The position numbers and the translations under genes were made by a program. From assembly GCA_003562365.1 (NCBI GenBank), contig PWVB01000134.1:1-32993 (forward strand): 32,993 bases of DNA. Reading direction: 5' to 3'. The notes beneath the pieces were generated by a model. The model was not told where the DNA came from. It worked only from the letters and a program-made list of their open reading frames with translations, and did no database searches. Every line of letters starts with the position of its first letter. Position 1 is the first letter of the stretch. Positions 9,111 to 18,353 of this stretch are shown piece by piece. The stretch is from Anaerolineae bacterium (GTDB lineage Bacteria > Chloroflexota > Anaerolineae > B4-G1 > SLSP01).

Positions 9111-9946
9111 CGGTCGCCCTTCGGTTCACTCGAAGGCCGGCGGCGGGGCACGGCCTTTCCGGCCCGGACCAGTGCCTGTGCATAGGCACCCGGATCGGCA
9201 GCGGTCACCAGAGCCGTTCCGACCAGCATGGCATCCACGCCGGCGTCGACCAGGCGGGCGACATCGCTGGCGGTGTGGATGCCGCTCTCCGCGACCACGA
9301 TCACCCCTTCCGGGATGCGCGGGCGGAGGGCGAGGGTTGTGTCGAGGCAGACCTCCAGGGTGTGCAGGTTGCGGTTGTTGATCCCGATGGGGGAGGCTCC
9401 TGCCGCGAGCGCGCGCTTTAGCTCGCTGTCATCGTGTACCTCGACGAGCGCCGCCATCCCCAGATCCCTCGCCAGAGCCTGCAGCGTTTGCAGTTCATCA
9501 TCGTCCAGGGCCGCGACAATCAGCAGGATGGCATCGGCACCGACTGCACGGCTTTCGTAGACCTGAAAGGGATCGAGGATGAAATCCTTGCGCAGCACCG
9601 GTACCGGCGTAGCACGCCGGGCGGCGCTCAGGTCATCCAGGCTTCCTCGAAAGAAGCGCGCATCCGTGAGCACGCTCATTGCGCTGGCCCCGTTCACGGC
9701 GTACGCTTCGGCGAGTGCTCTCGCATCGAGCCCGGGGCGCAGAGAGCCTCGGCTGGGTGACGCCCGCTTAATCTCGGCGATCAGCGATACGCCGGGGGCG
9801 CGGAGGGCAGCGCTGAAGTCCCGGTGCGCGTTAAGCGGAGCGGGGAGAGCGGCCTGGGCCTCCCCTCGTCCTGCGGCTTCCTTACGGCGCTGGATCTCCT
9901 GGCGCTTGTGGGCGACGATCCTGTCTAAGACGGTTTCAGCTTGCAT
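9107..9946 (-). CDS. trpC: Indole-3-glycerol phosphate synthase
   Basis: VSLIAEIKRASPSRGSLRPGLDARALAEAYAVNGASAMSVLTDARFFRGSLDDL...VPVLRKDFILDPFQVYESRAVGADAILLI...INNRNLHTLEV. Confidence 0.97.
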   Translation of the reverse strand: MQAETVLDRIVAHKRQEIQRRKEAAGRGEAQAALPAPLNAHRDFSAALRAPGVSLIAEIKRASPSRGSLRPGLDARALAEAYAVNGASAMSVLTDARFFRGSLDDLSAARRATPVPVLRKDFILDPFQVYESRAVGADAILLIVAALDDDELQTLQALARDLGMAALVEVHDDSELKRALAAGASPIGINNRNLHTLEVCLDTTLALRPRIPEGVIVVAESGIHTASDVARLVDAGVDAMLVGTALVTAADPGAYAQALVRAGKAVPRRRPSSEPKGDR

Positions 9947-9949
9947 AGG

Positions 9950-11011
9950 TCACGCGGCATCCGGGGCCGGTGCTTCGGCCTGCCGGTAGTGCTGGCTCAG
10001 CGCCACGAGGTCCGCCAACTTGGCTGCCGCAGCGCCGCTGTCAAGGCTCTCAGCGGCCTTGGCGATTCCCTCTTCAAGATCGGCCGCGGCACTGCCCACG
10101 GTGAGCGCTGCGGCAGCGTTAAGCAGAACGACATCGCGTCGGGCCCCGTGTTCCGATCCCTCAAGGATTGCGCGGGTGATCCGAGCATTTTCCATTGGTT
10201 CTCCCCCTCGCAAGGCTGCCAAGGGTGCCACGGCAAAGCCAAGTGCCCCCGGATTGAGGTCCTCCGTCACGACCTCGCCGCTTGAGCGGCCCACACCGAA
10301 GTAGCTCACCCGATTCGGGCCGGTGGTCGAGAGCTCGTCGAGGTGCCCGTGGCCGTGCACGACGTAGGCCGCTCTGGATCCCAGTCCCCGGAGCGTCTCC
10401 GCCAGCACTTCGGTCAGGTTCGGGTCGTAGACTCCCAGCAGTTGGGCCTGGGCGCCGGCCGGATTGGTGAGCGGGCCCAGGATGTTGAAGATGGTGCGGA
10501 CGCCCAGTTCGCGGCGGGGGCCGATGGCGTGGCGCATAGCCGGATGGAGTTTGGGGGCGAAAAGGAAGCCGATGCCGACCTCATCGATGCAGGTCGCGAC
10601 CTGGTCTGGGCTGAGCTCAAGGTTGAGCCCCAGGGCCGTGAGGACGTCGGCGCTGCCAGACTTGCTGCTGACGCTGCGGTTGCCGTGTTTGGCGACGCGC
10701 AGCCCGGCACCGGCGACCACAAAGGCGGTGGTGGTGGAGATATTGAAGGTGCCGGCTCGATCACCGCCGGTGCCGCAGGTGTCGATAAGATTCCGGCTCC
10801 GGGGCCTCACTCGAGTGGCCGCCCGGCGCATGGCCCGCGCGCAGCCGGTGATCTCATTCACGGTCTCGCCTTTCGTACGCAGTGCGATCAGGAATCCGGC
10901 GATCTGCGCATCGGTGGCCTGCCCGCCCATCACCTCATCCATGACATTCTCGGCCTCTTCAACGGAGAGCGACCTGCCATCCAACAGCTGTGCGATGGCT
11001 TCGCGGATCAT
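9950..11011 (-). CDS. trpD: Anthranilate phosphoribosyltransferase
   Basis: [59 protein letters not shown]...[34 protein letters not shown] overlap with trpG. Confidence 0.97.
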   Translation of the reverse strand: MIREAIAQLLDGRSLSVEEAENVMDEVMGGQATDAQIAGFLIALRTKGETVNEITGCARAMRRAATRVRPRSRNLIDTCGTGGDRAGTFNISTTTAFVVAGAGLRVAKHGNRSVSSKSGSADVLTALGLNLELSPDQVATCIDEVGIGFLFAPKLHPAMRHAIGPRRELGVRTIFNILGPLTNPAGAQAQLLGVYDPNLTEVLAETLRGLGSRAAYVVHGHGHLDELSTTGPNRVSYFGVGRSSGEVVTEDLNPGALGFAVAPLAALRGGEPMENARITRAILEGSEHGARRDVVLLNAAAALTVGSAAADLEEGIAKAAESLDSGAAAAKLADLVALSQHYRQAEAPAPDAA

Positions 11012-11589
11012 GATGTCCTCCTGGTGGTTTGGTATCTGAGAAAATTCTCTAGTATCGTTTTGCCGTGCTCGGTCAGAATGCTCTCCGGATGGAACTGCAC
11101 CCCTACGACCGGCGCGGTCCGATGCTGCAGTGCCATGATCTCGCCTTCTGTGGTAAAGGCCGTGACCTCTAGCGCGGATGGGAGCGGCTCGTGGACGATG
11201 AGGCTGTGATAGCGCATGCCGCTGAAAGGGCTGGGCACTCCGTCAAAGATAGGGCGTTGTGCGTGGTAGATAGGGCTGGTTTTGCCGTGCATCAGGCGTG
11301 GGGCGGCGCTCACCCGCCCGCCAAAGGCCGTAGCGATGCATTGATGGCCCAGGCAGACGCCCAGGATTGGCGTCGTGGTGTACAGGGCCTGGATGAGCGA
11401 CACTGAGATGCCGCCGTCCTGGGGCGTCCCGGGACCCGGGGAGATGATGACCTGACTGGGGTGTAGGGCATGGACTTCGTCCAGGGTGATTGCGTCGTTG
11501 CGGTGGACCTGCGGGTCGGCCCCCAGCTCGCCTAGGTATTGCACCAGATTGTACGTAAACGAATCGTAGTTATCGATGACCAGTAGCAT
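11008..11589 (-). CDS. trpG: Anthranilate synthase component II (glutamine amidotransferase)
   Basis: [24 protein letters not shown]...[12 protein letters not shown]...[17 protein letters not shown]...[14 protein letters not shown]. Confidence 0.97.
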   Translation of the reverse strand: MLLVIDNYDSFTYNLVQYLGELGADPQVHRNDAITLDEVHALHPSQVIISPGPGTPQDGGISVSLIQALYTTTPILGVCLGHQCIATAFGGRVSAAPRLMHGKTSPIYHAQRPIFDGVPSPFSGMRYHSLIVHEPLPSALEVTAFTTEGEIMALQHRTAPVVGVQFHPESILTEHGKTILENFLRYQTTRRTS

Positions 11590-13106
11590 TAGACTCCCTC
11601 CTCTGCCATCGCTATGGCAACGCTCAGCGCCTTCGCCTTGTGCAGCGTCTCCTGATATTCGCGGGTGGGGTCGCTGTCGGCGACGATGCCGGCGCCGGCT
11701 TGTAGATAGGCGGTCTTGCCGCGCATCACGATCGTGCGGATGGTGATGCAGGTATCCATATTGCCGTTGAAGCCAAAATAACCGACGGCGCCGGCGTAGG
11801 GCCCGCGCCGTAGCCCTTCGAGCTCGTCGATGATCTCCATCGCCCGGACCTTGGGGGCGCCGCTGACGGTGCCCGCCGGCAACGTGGCCCGCAGCAAATC
11901 GAAGGCGTCAAGCTCGTCGCGCAGGCGTCCCTCCACATGGCTGACCAGGTGGATCACGTGGGAATAGGTCTCGGTGGTCAACATCTCCGGGATGTGCAGC
12001 GAGCCGAACTCACACACGCGGCCCAGGTCATTGCGGCCCAGATCTACGAGCATCACGTGCTCCGCGTGCTCCTTTGGATCGGCCAGCAGCTCGGCTGCTA
12101 GTGCCTTGTCCTCTGCGGGCGTCTTGCCTCGCGGTCGGGTCCCGGCGATGGGCCGCACCGCCGCGGTGCGGCCCTCCAGACGCACCATAACCTCCGGCGA
12201 TGAGCCGATCAAGCAGGTGGGATCGTCACCACCCAGGTTGAGAAAGAACATGTAAGGTGAGGGATTGATCCGCCGCAGCGCCCGGTAGATGCTGAAGGGT
12301 TCGGCCTCGGTGGGACGGATCAGGCGTTGGGAGAGCACGACTTGGAAGATGTCCCCGGCGCTGATATAGGCCTTCGCGGCGCGGACCGCCGATTCATACG
12401 CAGTCTGGCTCATCGTGGATGTCGGAGCCTGCCCGCTGGGGCCGGGGGCCGCGGATTGAGAGGGAAGGGGGGCCTGAAGACGGGTTTCAAGGGCGTCCAG
12501 GTGGGCCAGCGCCTCATCGTAGGCGCGATCCAGGTCCTGTCCTGAGGCGACGGGCGCATTGGCGATGAGCAGCAGCCGATGCTGCACGTGGTCGAAAACG
12601 ACGAGGGTATCGGTGATCAGGAGATGGAGATCGGGCAGCCCCAGTGGATCGTGCGCCACCCCAGGCAGGCGCTCGAAGAACCGTACCAGATCGTATCCAA
12701 GGTAGCCGACGGCTCCGCCGAAGAAGCGCGGCAGGCCGCCGGTGCCGCCTTGGATCGGCGCGATCGGCTGGTAACGCTTTAGCTCGGCCTTTACCACATC
12801 AAGGGGATCCTCGTGTAGCCCCAGATGGCGGGTCTCGATTCCATTATGGTTGCGCAGTATGACTTTACGTTCCCGTGCGATGATCTGCCGATGGGCGTCG
12901 AAGCCCAGGAACGAGTAGCGCCCGATCTGTTCGGCCCGCTCGACGCTTTCCAGGAGGAAACTAGGCCCCAGCTTCCGCAGTTTGAGATAGACCGAGACTG
13001 GCGTCTCCAGATCGGCCGGCAACGCCCGGATGACGGGTACCAGAGCCCCCTGTGCTGCACTTTCGTAGAATTGATCCCTCGACAGCGTGTGCCTTTGTGG
13101 TGTCAT
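11589..13106 (-). CDS. trpE: Anthranilate synthase component I
   Basis: [19 protein letters not shown]...[12 protein letters not shown]...[13 protein letters not shown]...[47 protein letters not shown]...[16 protein letters not shown]. Start moved to ATG 13106 behind GGGGAGGAG. Confidence 0.97.
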   Translation of the reverse strand: MTPQRHTLSRDQFYESAAQGALVPVIRALPADLETPVSVYLKLRKLGPSFLLESVERAEQIGRYSFLGFDAHRQIIARERKVILRNHNGIETRHLGLHEDPLDVVKAELKRYQPIAPIQGGTGGLPRFFGGAVGYLGYDLVRFFERLPGVAHDPLGLPDLHLLITDTLVVFDHVQHRLLLIANAPVASGQDLDRAYDEALAHLDALETRLQAPLPSQSAAPGPSGQAPTSTMSQTAYESAVRAAKAYISAGDIFQVVLSQRLIRPTEAEPFSIYRALRRINPSPYMFFLNLGGDDPTCLIGSSPEVMVRLEGRTAAVRPIAGTRPRGKTPAEDKALAAELLADPKEHAEHVMLVDLGRNDLGRVCEFGSLHIPEMLTTETYSHVIHLVSHVEGRLRDELDAFDLLRATLPAGTVSGAPKVRAMEIIDELEGLRRGPYAGAVGYFGFNGNMDTCITIRTIVMRGKTAYLQAGAGIVADSDPTREYQETLHKAKALSVAIAMAEEGV

Positions 13107-13141
13107 CTTGTTCTCCTCCCCTTGGATTCCCGACGTTACGA

Positions 13142-13182
13142 CAAAAAAAACGCCCCTCGTCCCCATAGGGACGAGAGGCGTT
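13142..13182 (-). terminator. T-box-associated intrinsic terminator
   Basis: Minus strand: AACGCCTCTCGTCCC tatg GGGACGAGGGGCGTT TTTTTTG; near-perfect 15-bp stem plus U-tract, located between the T-box motif and trpE. Confidence 0.9.
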
Positions 13183-13237
13183 AGGCTTCCCGTGGTGCCA
13201 CCCTGATTGAGCCTGATGTTCCGGGCCTTCCCGGAAC

Positions 13238-13263
13238 AAAAAAATCGCGTCCTGTGACGCGAT
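13238..13263 (-). terminator. Second terminator-like hairpin inside the T-box leader (or T-box stem III with U-rich linker)
   Basis: Minus strand: ATCGCGTC-acag-GACGCGAT followed by a T7 run (13244-13238), upstream of the T-box motif. Confidence 0.55.
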
Positions 13264-13502
13264 CAGCCAGCTCCACTCTTGCAAGTACAGGCTATGTCAC
13301 ATACGGATTATGCATAACCGATACCCTCAGCCTTGATAACGGCGGCGCTCCCGGCCGGCCCTACCCAGGTCCCCCTGCTCGGGCTGGCAACTCCCCGGCC
13401 CATTCACCCCTGCCGTCTGCGAGTGAGCTCGCACCTCAAGGCCCACCTCTCTGACGCACGTACACGGGCTACTCTTCCGGATCGACGTTATGTCATATTT
13501 GG

Positions 13503-13540
13503 ATTATAGACATCTTACCTGATAATCTGCGACGTGTCAA
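13503..13540 (-). promoter_or_regulatory. Promoter region of the trp operon leader
   Basis: Minus strand: TTGACA (13540-13535), 17 nt spacer, TAAGAT (13517-13512); an overlapping TATAAT at 13508-13503. Confidence 0.65.
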
Positions 13541-13702
13541 GGTCTCGACGATTCTAATCTTTGTTCACTGCCGGTTTGTCACCCCCAGCATTGTGGGCTA
13601 TGCTACCAGCATGGGCGCCGCTACAGGCGCTGCGGCCTGCGAGCTTGTGCAGGTTGGTTGAGCCGTTGGTGGGATGTGTTAGTCAAGACGGAGGGATCTA
13701 TT

Positions 13703-14227
13703 ATGCCGTTCAACGTCAAAAAGCGTGGGAAGCTGACCTATTATTATCACGGAGAGCATCCGGTGTTGTCATCGCTGGTCACTGAGGAACTGCCCGATGG
13801 GGACCTAAAGATCTCCTTTGCGGGCTTGACGGGCGGGTATTCGGCGAAGGGGGTGCTGGGCCTAGATGAGCTGGTGACGATGGAGCCCGAGCAGGAGATC
13901 CCGCTGGTCTTTAAGAGCTGGGAGCTATGGCTGCAGGAGGCCGGCATCTGCGATTCCCTGGAGGATGTGGACTTCATCGAGGTCCATGCCTTCGGCTGCC
14001 AGCCCAAGTCCCCGAACCCGTTAGTCGATCCGCAGGGTTACGCTGCGGAGCTGGGGCGGTTGCGCAAGGCCTACGCCGAGGCTTATCGGGGCTTCTTCAG
14101 AGACTATCTTCCGAACAACGGAGTACCGGCCCGCTTTACAGTCCACGTGGTCGATGTGCCCGACACAGCGGCCTCGTACGAATTTTACGCGACAGCACTC
14201 TACCAGAGAGCCCTCCAGGAGGACTAG
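13703..14227 (+). CDS. Conserved-looking hypothetical protein, 174 aa, no family recognised
   Basis: MPFNVKKRGKLTYYYHGEHPVLSSLVTEELPDGDLKISFAGLTGGYSAKGVLGLDELV...; GGAGGG RBS upstream of ATG 13703; codon usage consistent with coding. Confidence 0.75.
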   Translation: MPFNVKKRGKLTYYYHGEHPVLSSLVTEELPDGDLKISFAGLTGGYSAKGVLGLDELVTMEPEQEIPLVFKSWELWLQEAGICDSLEDVDFIEVHAFGCQPKSPNPLVDPQGYAAELGRLRKAYAEAYRGFFRDYLPNNGVPARFTVHVVDVPDTAASYEFYATALYQRALQED

Positions 14228-14346
14228 ACCTTTGGACGGTTTTACCCTTCCTGGTCCAGCACGGATGGGTGGGGTTGCGGCCGTTGTAAGCATCAAGCGC
14301 TCCAGCCGAGAAACGTTGTACAGTGTGTCGCGAAGGGAGGACGTGC

Positions 14347-15597
14347 GTGGCGAGCAACTCAGAAGACCAACCAACACCGTTTGACCTGCTGCTGAAAGGA
14401 GGGCACGTCATCGATCCCGCCAACGGGATCGATGGGCTCTTCGATGTGGGCGTGAAGGCAGGCAAGATCGTCGGGGTAGCTCCCGATCTCGCTATTGGTG
14501 GGGCGGCTACAATTGTGGATGCCTCCGGCCTGATCGTGACCCCGGGTATCCTGGACATCCACACGCACGTCTATCCCTTCGTGGCGACCGAGACGGCCTA
14601 TGTGGGAGGCGTTGATGCCGACGCCCATCTGCTTGCTTCGGGGGTGACGACGACGGTCGACGCCGGGACCGTTGGCTGGAAGGATTTCCTGAACTTCAAG
14701 GCGCACTACATCGACCGCGCCCAGGTCCGCATTCTGGCCTTTTTGAACATCGCTGCCGGCGGCATGGTTGACGCCGCATCGGAGCAGGATTACCGTGCGA
14801 TGCAGCCGCAGGTCGTTGCGGCGCTCGCCGAAGCCTATCCGGAGGTGATCGTCGGTATCAAGACGGCCCACTATTGGACGCGGCAGCCGTGGGATGTGGA
14901 GCATCCACCGTGGGCTTCGGTAGAACGGGCCGTTGAGGCCGGTGAGCTGTGCGATCGGCCGGTAATGGTCGACTTCTGGCCCCGACCGCCGGAGCGTTCC
15001 TACCCCGACCTGATTCTGAAGAAGCTGCGTCCCGGCGACATCCACACCCACGTCTTTGCGCAGCAGTTTCCTATCATCGATCCGGACGGCAAGGTCTATG
15101 ATCATCTATTCCAGGCCCGTGACCGGGGCGTGATCTTCGATCTGGGCCACGGTGCCGGGAGCTTCTGGTTCCGCAACGCTGTACCCGCGCTGAAGGGTGG
15201 CTTTCCTCCAGACTCCATCAGCACCGACCTGCATATGGGCAACATCAACGGGCCGGTGCTGAGTATGCTGAACACGATGTCCAAATACTTGAGCCTGGGG
15301 ATGCCGCTCCAGGAGGTGATCATGCGTTCCACGGCGGCGCCGGCACGGGAGATCGGACGCCCCGCACTGGGGACGCTGAGTGTTGGCGCCGAGGCCGATA
15401 TCGCCCTGTTCAGGCATCTGAAGGGTACTTTTGGATTCACCGACTGCGGCGGCGCTAGGATGATGGGCACAGAGAAGCTGGCGTGTGCAATGACCTTGAG
15501 GGCCGGCGAGATTGTCTACGATCCGACCGGATTGAGCATGCCAGACTGGGAGCACGCGCCGGCGTCCTACTGGCGTGTACCTGATCTCCAGGCTTGA
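14347..15597 (+). CDS. Amidohydrolase/deacetylase family metallohydrolase (dihydroorotase-like)
   Basis: FDLLLKGGHVIDPANGIDGLFDVGVKAGKIVGVAPDL...VTPGILDIHTHVYPF...VGIKTAHYW (Lys-like ligand context)...STDLHMGN...STAAPAREIGRPALGTLSVGAEADIALF. GTG start at 14347 behind GGGAGG. Confidence 0.88.
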   Translation: MASNSEDQPTPFDLLLKGGHVIDPANGIDGLFDVGVKAGKIVGVAPDLAIGGAATIVDASGLIVTPGILDIHTHVYPFVATETAYVGGVDADAHLLASGVTTTVDAGTVGWKDFLNFKAHYIDRAQVRILAFLNIAAGGMVDAASEQDYRAMQPQVVAALAEAYPEVIVGIKTAHYWTRQPWDVEHPPWASVERAVEAGELCDRPVMVDFWPRPPERSYPDLILKKLRPGDIHTHVFAQQFPIIDPDGKVYDHLFQARDRGVIFDLGHGAGSFWFRNAVPALKGGFPPDSISTDLHMGNINGPVLSMLNTMSKYLSLGMPLQEVIMRSTAAPAREIGRPALGTLSVGAEADIALFRHLKGTFGFTDCGGARMMGTEKLACAMTLRAGEIVYDPTGLSMPDWEHAPASYWRVPDLQA

Positions 15598-15663
15598 AAC
15601 ATGGGGGCCGCCGGCGAGCGGAAGCGCTGGCTTCCCCGAGGTTAACGAGCGCTTTCGCAGGAG

Positions 15664-16791
15664 ATGATAAGTGTGAACACAGACATCTACGACGAACTGG
15701 GCGTTACCAAGGTAATCAACGGCGCGGCGACGTTGACTCGTTTGGGCGGTTCTCTAATGCCGCCGGAGGTCCTCGACGCGATGGCCCAGGCCGCTCAACA
15801 CTTCGTCGACATCGACGACCTGCAGCAGAAGGCTGGGGAGCGTCTGGCGGCGTGGACGAAGAACGAGGCGGCCTACGTCTCCTGTGGCGCGGCCGCTGGC
15901 CTCGCACTGAGCACCGCCGCCTGCATCACTGGCCTGGATCCGGACAAGCGCGCGCGGCTGCCCTACACTGAGGGTATGAAGAACGAGATCATCGTCCACC
16001 GGCGCGGCTACGTGGGCTACGCCTTCGCCATCCGCCAGGCCGGCGGCCGGCTCGTCCAGGTTGGTACCCCGGAGGGGGCAACGCCCAGTGACATAGAACG
16101 GGCGATCAACGCGCGGACCGCAGCCCTCTTCTACTTTTACAACCCTAGCCTGATGCCGGGGCAGGTTCCCTTGGCCCAGGGCATCGAGATTGCCCGTCAG
16201 GCGGGGATTCCTGTGATCGTGGATGCCGCTGCACAGATCCCGCCGGTCGAAAACCTGTGGCGCTTCACTCAGATGGGTGCCGATCTGGCGCTCTTCAGCG
16301 GCGGCAAAGGCCTCTGCGGCCCGCAGAGCAGTGGTCTCATCCTGGGGCGCAAAGAGCTCATCGAAGCTTGCGCCTTCAACGCCTGTCCCAGGCCCTTTAT
16401 CGGCCGACCCATGAAGGTGGGCAAGGAGGAGTTGGTGGTGCTGATGGTGGCGGTGCGGCATTACCTCGATCTGGACCACCAGAGGCTTATGCAAACCTAC
16501 GAGGACCAAGTGCAGACGGTGATTGCCGCTTTTGGTGATCACCCACACATCTCGGCCCGTCGCAGTTTCCCCAGCGAGGCCGGACAGCCGATGCCGCGCG
16601 CCGAGATCATCTTTGACCCGCAGGGCTTGGGCCTCACACGGGATGAGATCCTCGGGCGGCTGCAGGGCGGACATCCCAGCGTGATCTTGGCTGAGGCGGG
16701 TGAGAGCGGCCTCTTTGTCAATCCCCAGACGCTCAAGCCCGGACAGGAACAGATCATCGTCGACCGGATTATGCAGGTCGTCGGCGCATAG
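15664..16791 (+). CDS. SelA-like (DgaE/YhfS-type) PLP-dependent enzyme
   Basis: YDELGVTKVINGAATLTRLGGSLMPPEVLDAMAQAAQHFVDIDDLQQKAGERLAAWTKNEAAYVSCGAAAGLALSTAACITG...FSGGKGLCGPQSSGLILGRKELI (PLP Lys). Confidence 0.85.
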   Translation: MISVNTDIYDELGVTKVINGAATLTRLGGSLMPPEVLDAMAQAAQHFVDIDDLQQKAGERLAAWTKNEAAYVSCGAAAGLALSTAACITGLDPDKRARLPYTEGMKNEIIVHRRGYVGYAFAIRQAGGRLVQVGTPEGATPSDIERAINARTAALFYFYNPSLMPGQVPLAQGIEIARQAGIPVIVDAAAQIPPVENLWRFTQMGADLALFSGGKGLCGPQSSGLILGRKELIEACAFNACPRPFIGRPMKVGKEELVVLMVAVRHYLDLDHQRLMQTYEDQVQTVIAAFGDHPHISARRSFPSEAGQPMPRAEIIFDPQGLGLTRDEILGRLQGGHPSVILAEAGESGLFVNPQTLKPGQEQIIVDRIMQVVGA

Positions 16792-16795
16792 TGTT

Positions 16796-17133
16796 GGGAT
16801 TGACCTTCGGTTTCCGCCCTGGTGCGGCACGAGATGGCGAGGCGCCGACGCTGAGCTGCTTGCGGATCCGGAAGAGGACCTCGGCAGGCTCCTTAGGATG
16901 CCCGAGCACTTTGTGCCTGACACCTGGGCCGTGTTGGCCTTGCCTCGAAAGTGAGCCAGTGGCCGTCTGCGTGAGGGAGCTCCTGGATTAGGCGCAGGCC
17001 GGCGACCGCGGAGGAGCTGAAGGCAGCTTTATTCATCGGCGATCCGGGACGTAACGCGGTGGTCACCTCGCTGCAGGTAGAGCGCCTGACGCACATTCGC
17101 CGCCGAGTGGAAAACGGAGCAGGCCTGCGGTAG
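16796..17133 (+). pseudogene. Possible degraded coding remnant with frameshifts and an in-frame stop
   Basis: Protein-like segments in different frames in succession: AELLADPEEDLGRLLRMPEHFVPDTWAVLALPRK*, SEPVAVCVRELLD*AQAGDR, EELKAALFIGDPGRNAVVTSLQVERLTHIRRRVENGAGLR*. No intact ORF. Confidence 0.4.
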
Positions 17134-17158
17134 CTTGGTGTGCCGTTTCCCGGCTGTG

Positions 17159-17188
17159 CTGAGGTCCGGCGATGCCGCCGGACCTCAG
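17159..17188. terminator. Strong hairpin between convergent transcription units
   Basis: CTGAGGTCCGGCG-atgc-CGCCGGACCTCAG, perfect 13-bp stem, no U-tract; 15 bp beyond the aldo/keto reductase stop. Confidence 0.5.
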
Positions 17189-17202
17189 GTGCGCCGCTAA
17201 GC

Positions 17203-18195
17203 CTACTGCTGGACCTCGCGGTCGTAGACAGGGTCCCTCCCAACCCAACGCCCGGGTCCGATAGCCGGCAAGGCGTCCCGTTCCTCCGGCGTCAGCTCCA
17301 GGTCAAGGCCTCCCAGTGTGTCATCTAGCTGTTCCAGCGTTCGCGCTCCAATGATGGGTGCCGTGATGCGCGGTTCGGCGAGGACCCAGGCCAGCGCCAG
17401 CTGCGCAGGCGTCACGCCGTGATTCTCAGCTGCCGCGACGAAGGCCTCGACGATGTCAAAAGTCGTCTCGGTGTAGTAACGCTGGCGGTAGGCTTCCGAG
17501 TCGCTCAAGCGGGTCTCCTCCGGAAGCGGCTGCCCGCGCTTATACTTTCCCGTCAGCACCCCGCCGGCCAGCGGATTGTAGGGGATCACGCCCAGCCCCT
17601 GCCGATCGCAGTAGGGCAGGATCTCGCTCTCAATGCTGCGGTTGAGGGCGCTGTAGAGGGGCTGGAGGCTGACGAAGCGCGACCAGTGGTGGGTGTCCGA
17701 TATCCGGAGGTACTCCGCGATCTGCCACGCCCGCAGATTCGAACAGCCGATGTAGCGTACCTTACCCTGGCGCACCAGGTCATTCAGCGCCTCCAGCGTC
17801 TCGTCAGGCGGCGCGTCGAAGTCCCAGCGGTGAATCTGGTAGAGGTCGATGACCTCTGTCTGCAGGCGGCGTAGGCTGTCCTCGACGGCGCGTTGGACGT
17901 GAATTCGCGACAGTCCGCGCTCGTTAGGCGCCGGTCCGGTGGTGCCGTAGACCTTCGTGGCCAGTACGATCTTATCGCGGACGCCGCGTTCCTTGATCCA
18001 CCTGCCGACGATCTCCTCTGTCAGACCGCCGTTGTAGACGTCGGCGGTGTCCAGGAAGGTGCCGCCTGCCTCCATAAAGCGATCCATGATCGCGAAGGCC
18101 GTGGCTTCGTCGGCGCCGGCGCCGAAGGTCATCGTGCCCAGACAGAGTTTGGACACCTTAAGCCCTGAACGTCCCAATCGTAGAATCTGCATCAT
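17203..18195 (-). CDS. Aldo/keto reductase
   Basis: MMQILRLGRSGLKVSKLCLGTMTFGAGADEATAFAIMDRFMEAGGTFLDTADVYNGG...IDLYQIHRWDFDAPPDETLEALNDLVRQGKVRYIGCSN...GARTLEQLDDTLGGLDLELTPEE. Confidence 0.95.
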   Translation of the reverse strand: MMQILRLGRSGLKVSKLCLGTMTFGAGADEATAFAIMDRFMEAGGTFLDTADVYNGGLTEEIVGRWIKERGVRDKIVLATKVYGTTGPAPNERGLSRIHVQRAVEDSLRRLQTEVIDLYQIHRWDFDAPPDETLEALNDLVRQGKVRYIGCSNLRAWQIAEYLRISDTHHWSRFVSLQPLYSALNRSIESEILPYCDRQGLGVIPYNPLAGGVLTGKYKRGQPLPEETRLSDSEAYRQRYYTETTFDIVEAFVAAAENHGVTPAQLALAWVLAEPRITAPIIGARTLEQLDDTLGGLDLELTPEERDALPAIGPGRWVGRDPVYDREVQQ

Positions 18196-18353
18196 GGTCT
18201 CCTTTTCTAGTGCCCGCTTTCTTGCGGGGCAGTTTCTACCACACAATCTGCTCAAACACGTCTTCCCCACCGGGGCATCGCTGCGTGGACTCGCCATCGA
18301 TGAGCGCCGCGCCGGATCTGCGCTTCGGCGCCGGACGAGCCTTGCCGAGGCGG

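Larger units (their letters stand above)
13142..13505 (-). ncRNA. tRNA-Trp-responsive T-box riboswitch leader of the trp operon
   Basis: Minus-strand read: GGAAGAGTAG (5' specifier-loop strand), CAGAGAGGTGGGCCTTGAGGTGCGAGCTCAC (AG bulge/distal loop-like), GTGAA-TGG-GCC specifier (TGG at 13402-13400), T-box AGGGTGGCACCACGG (13204-13190), flanking antiterminator arms AGGCT/AGCCT, then a terminator with U8. Confidence 0.9.

Noticed and set aside
13107-13166. N-terminal extension of trpE (start at 13166)
   Set aside because: Would begin in the T-box terminator; ATG 13106 with a GGGGAGGAG RBS is the natural start.
12961-13454. Small ORFs over the trp leader (e.g. 12961-13284 -, 13254-13454 +) as a leader-peptide attenuator
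   Set aside because: No Trp-rich leader peptide with its own RBS; the region is explained by a T-box RNA.
15754-16923. 389-aa minus-strand ORF
   Set aside because: Antisense of the SelA-like PLP gene; H/R/D-rich composition without motifs.
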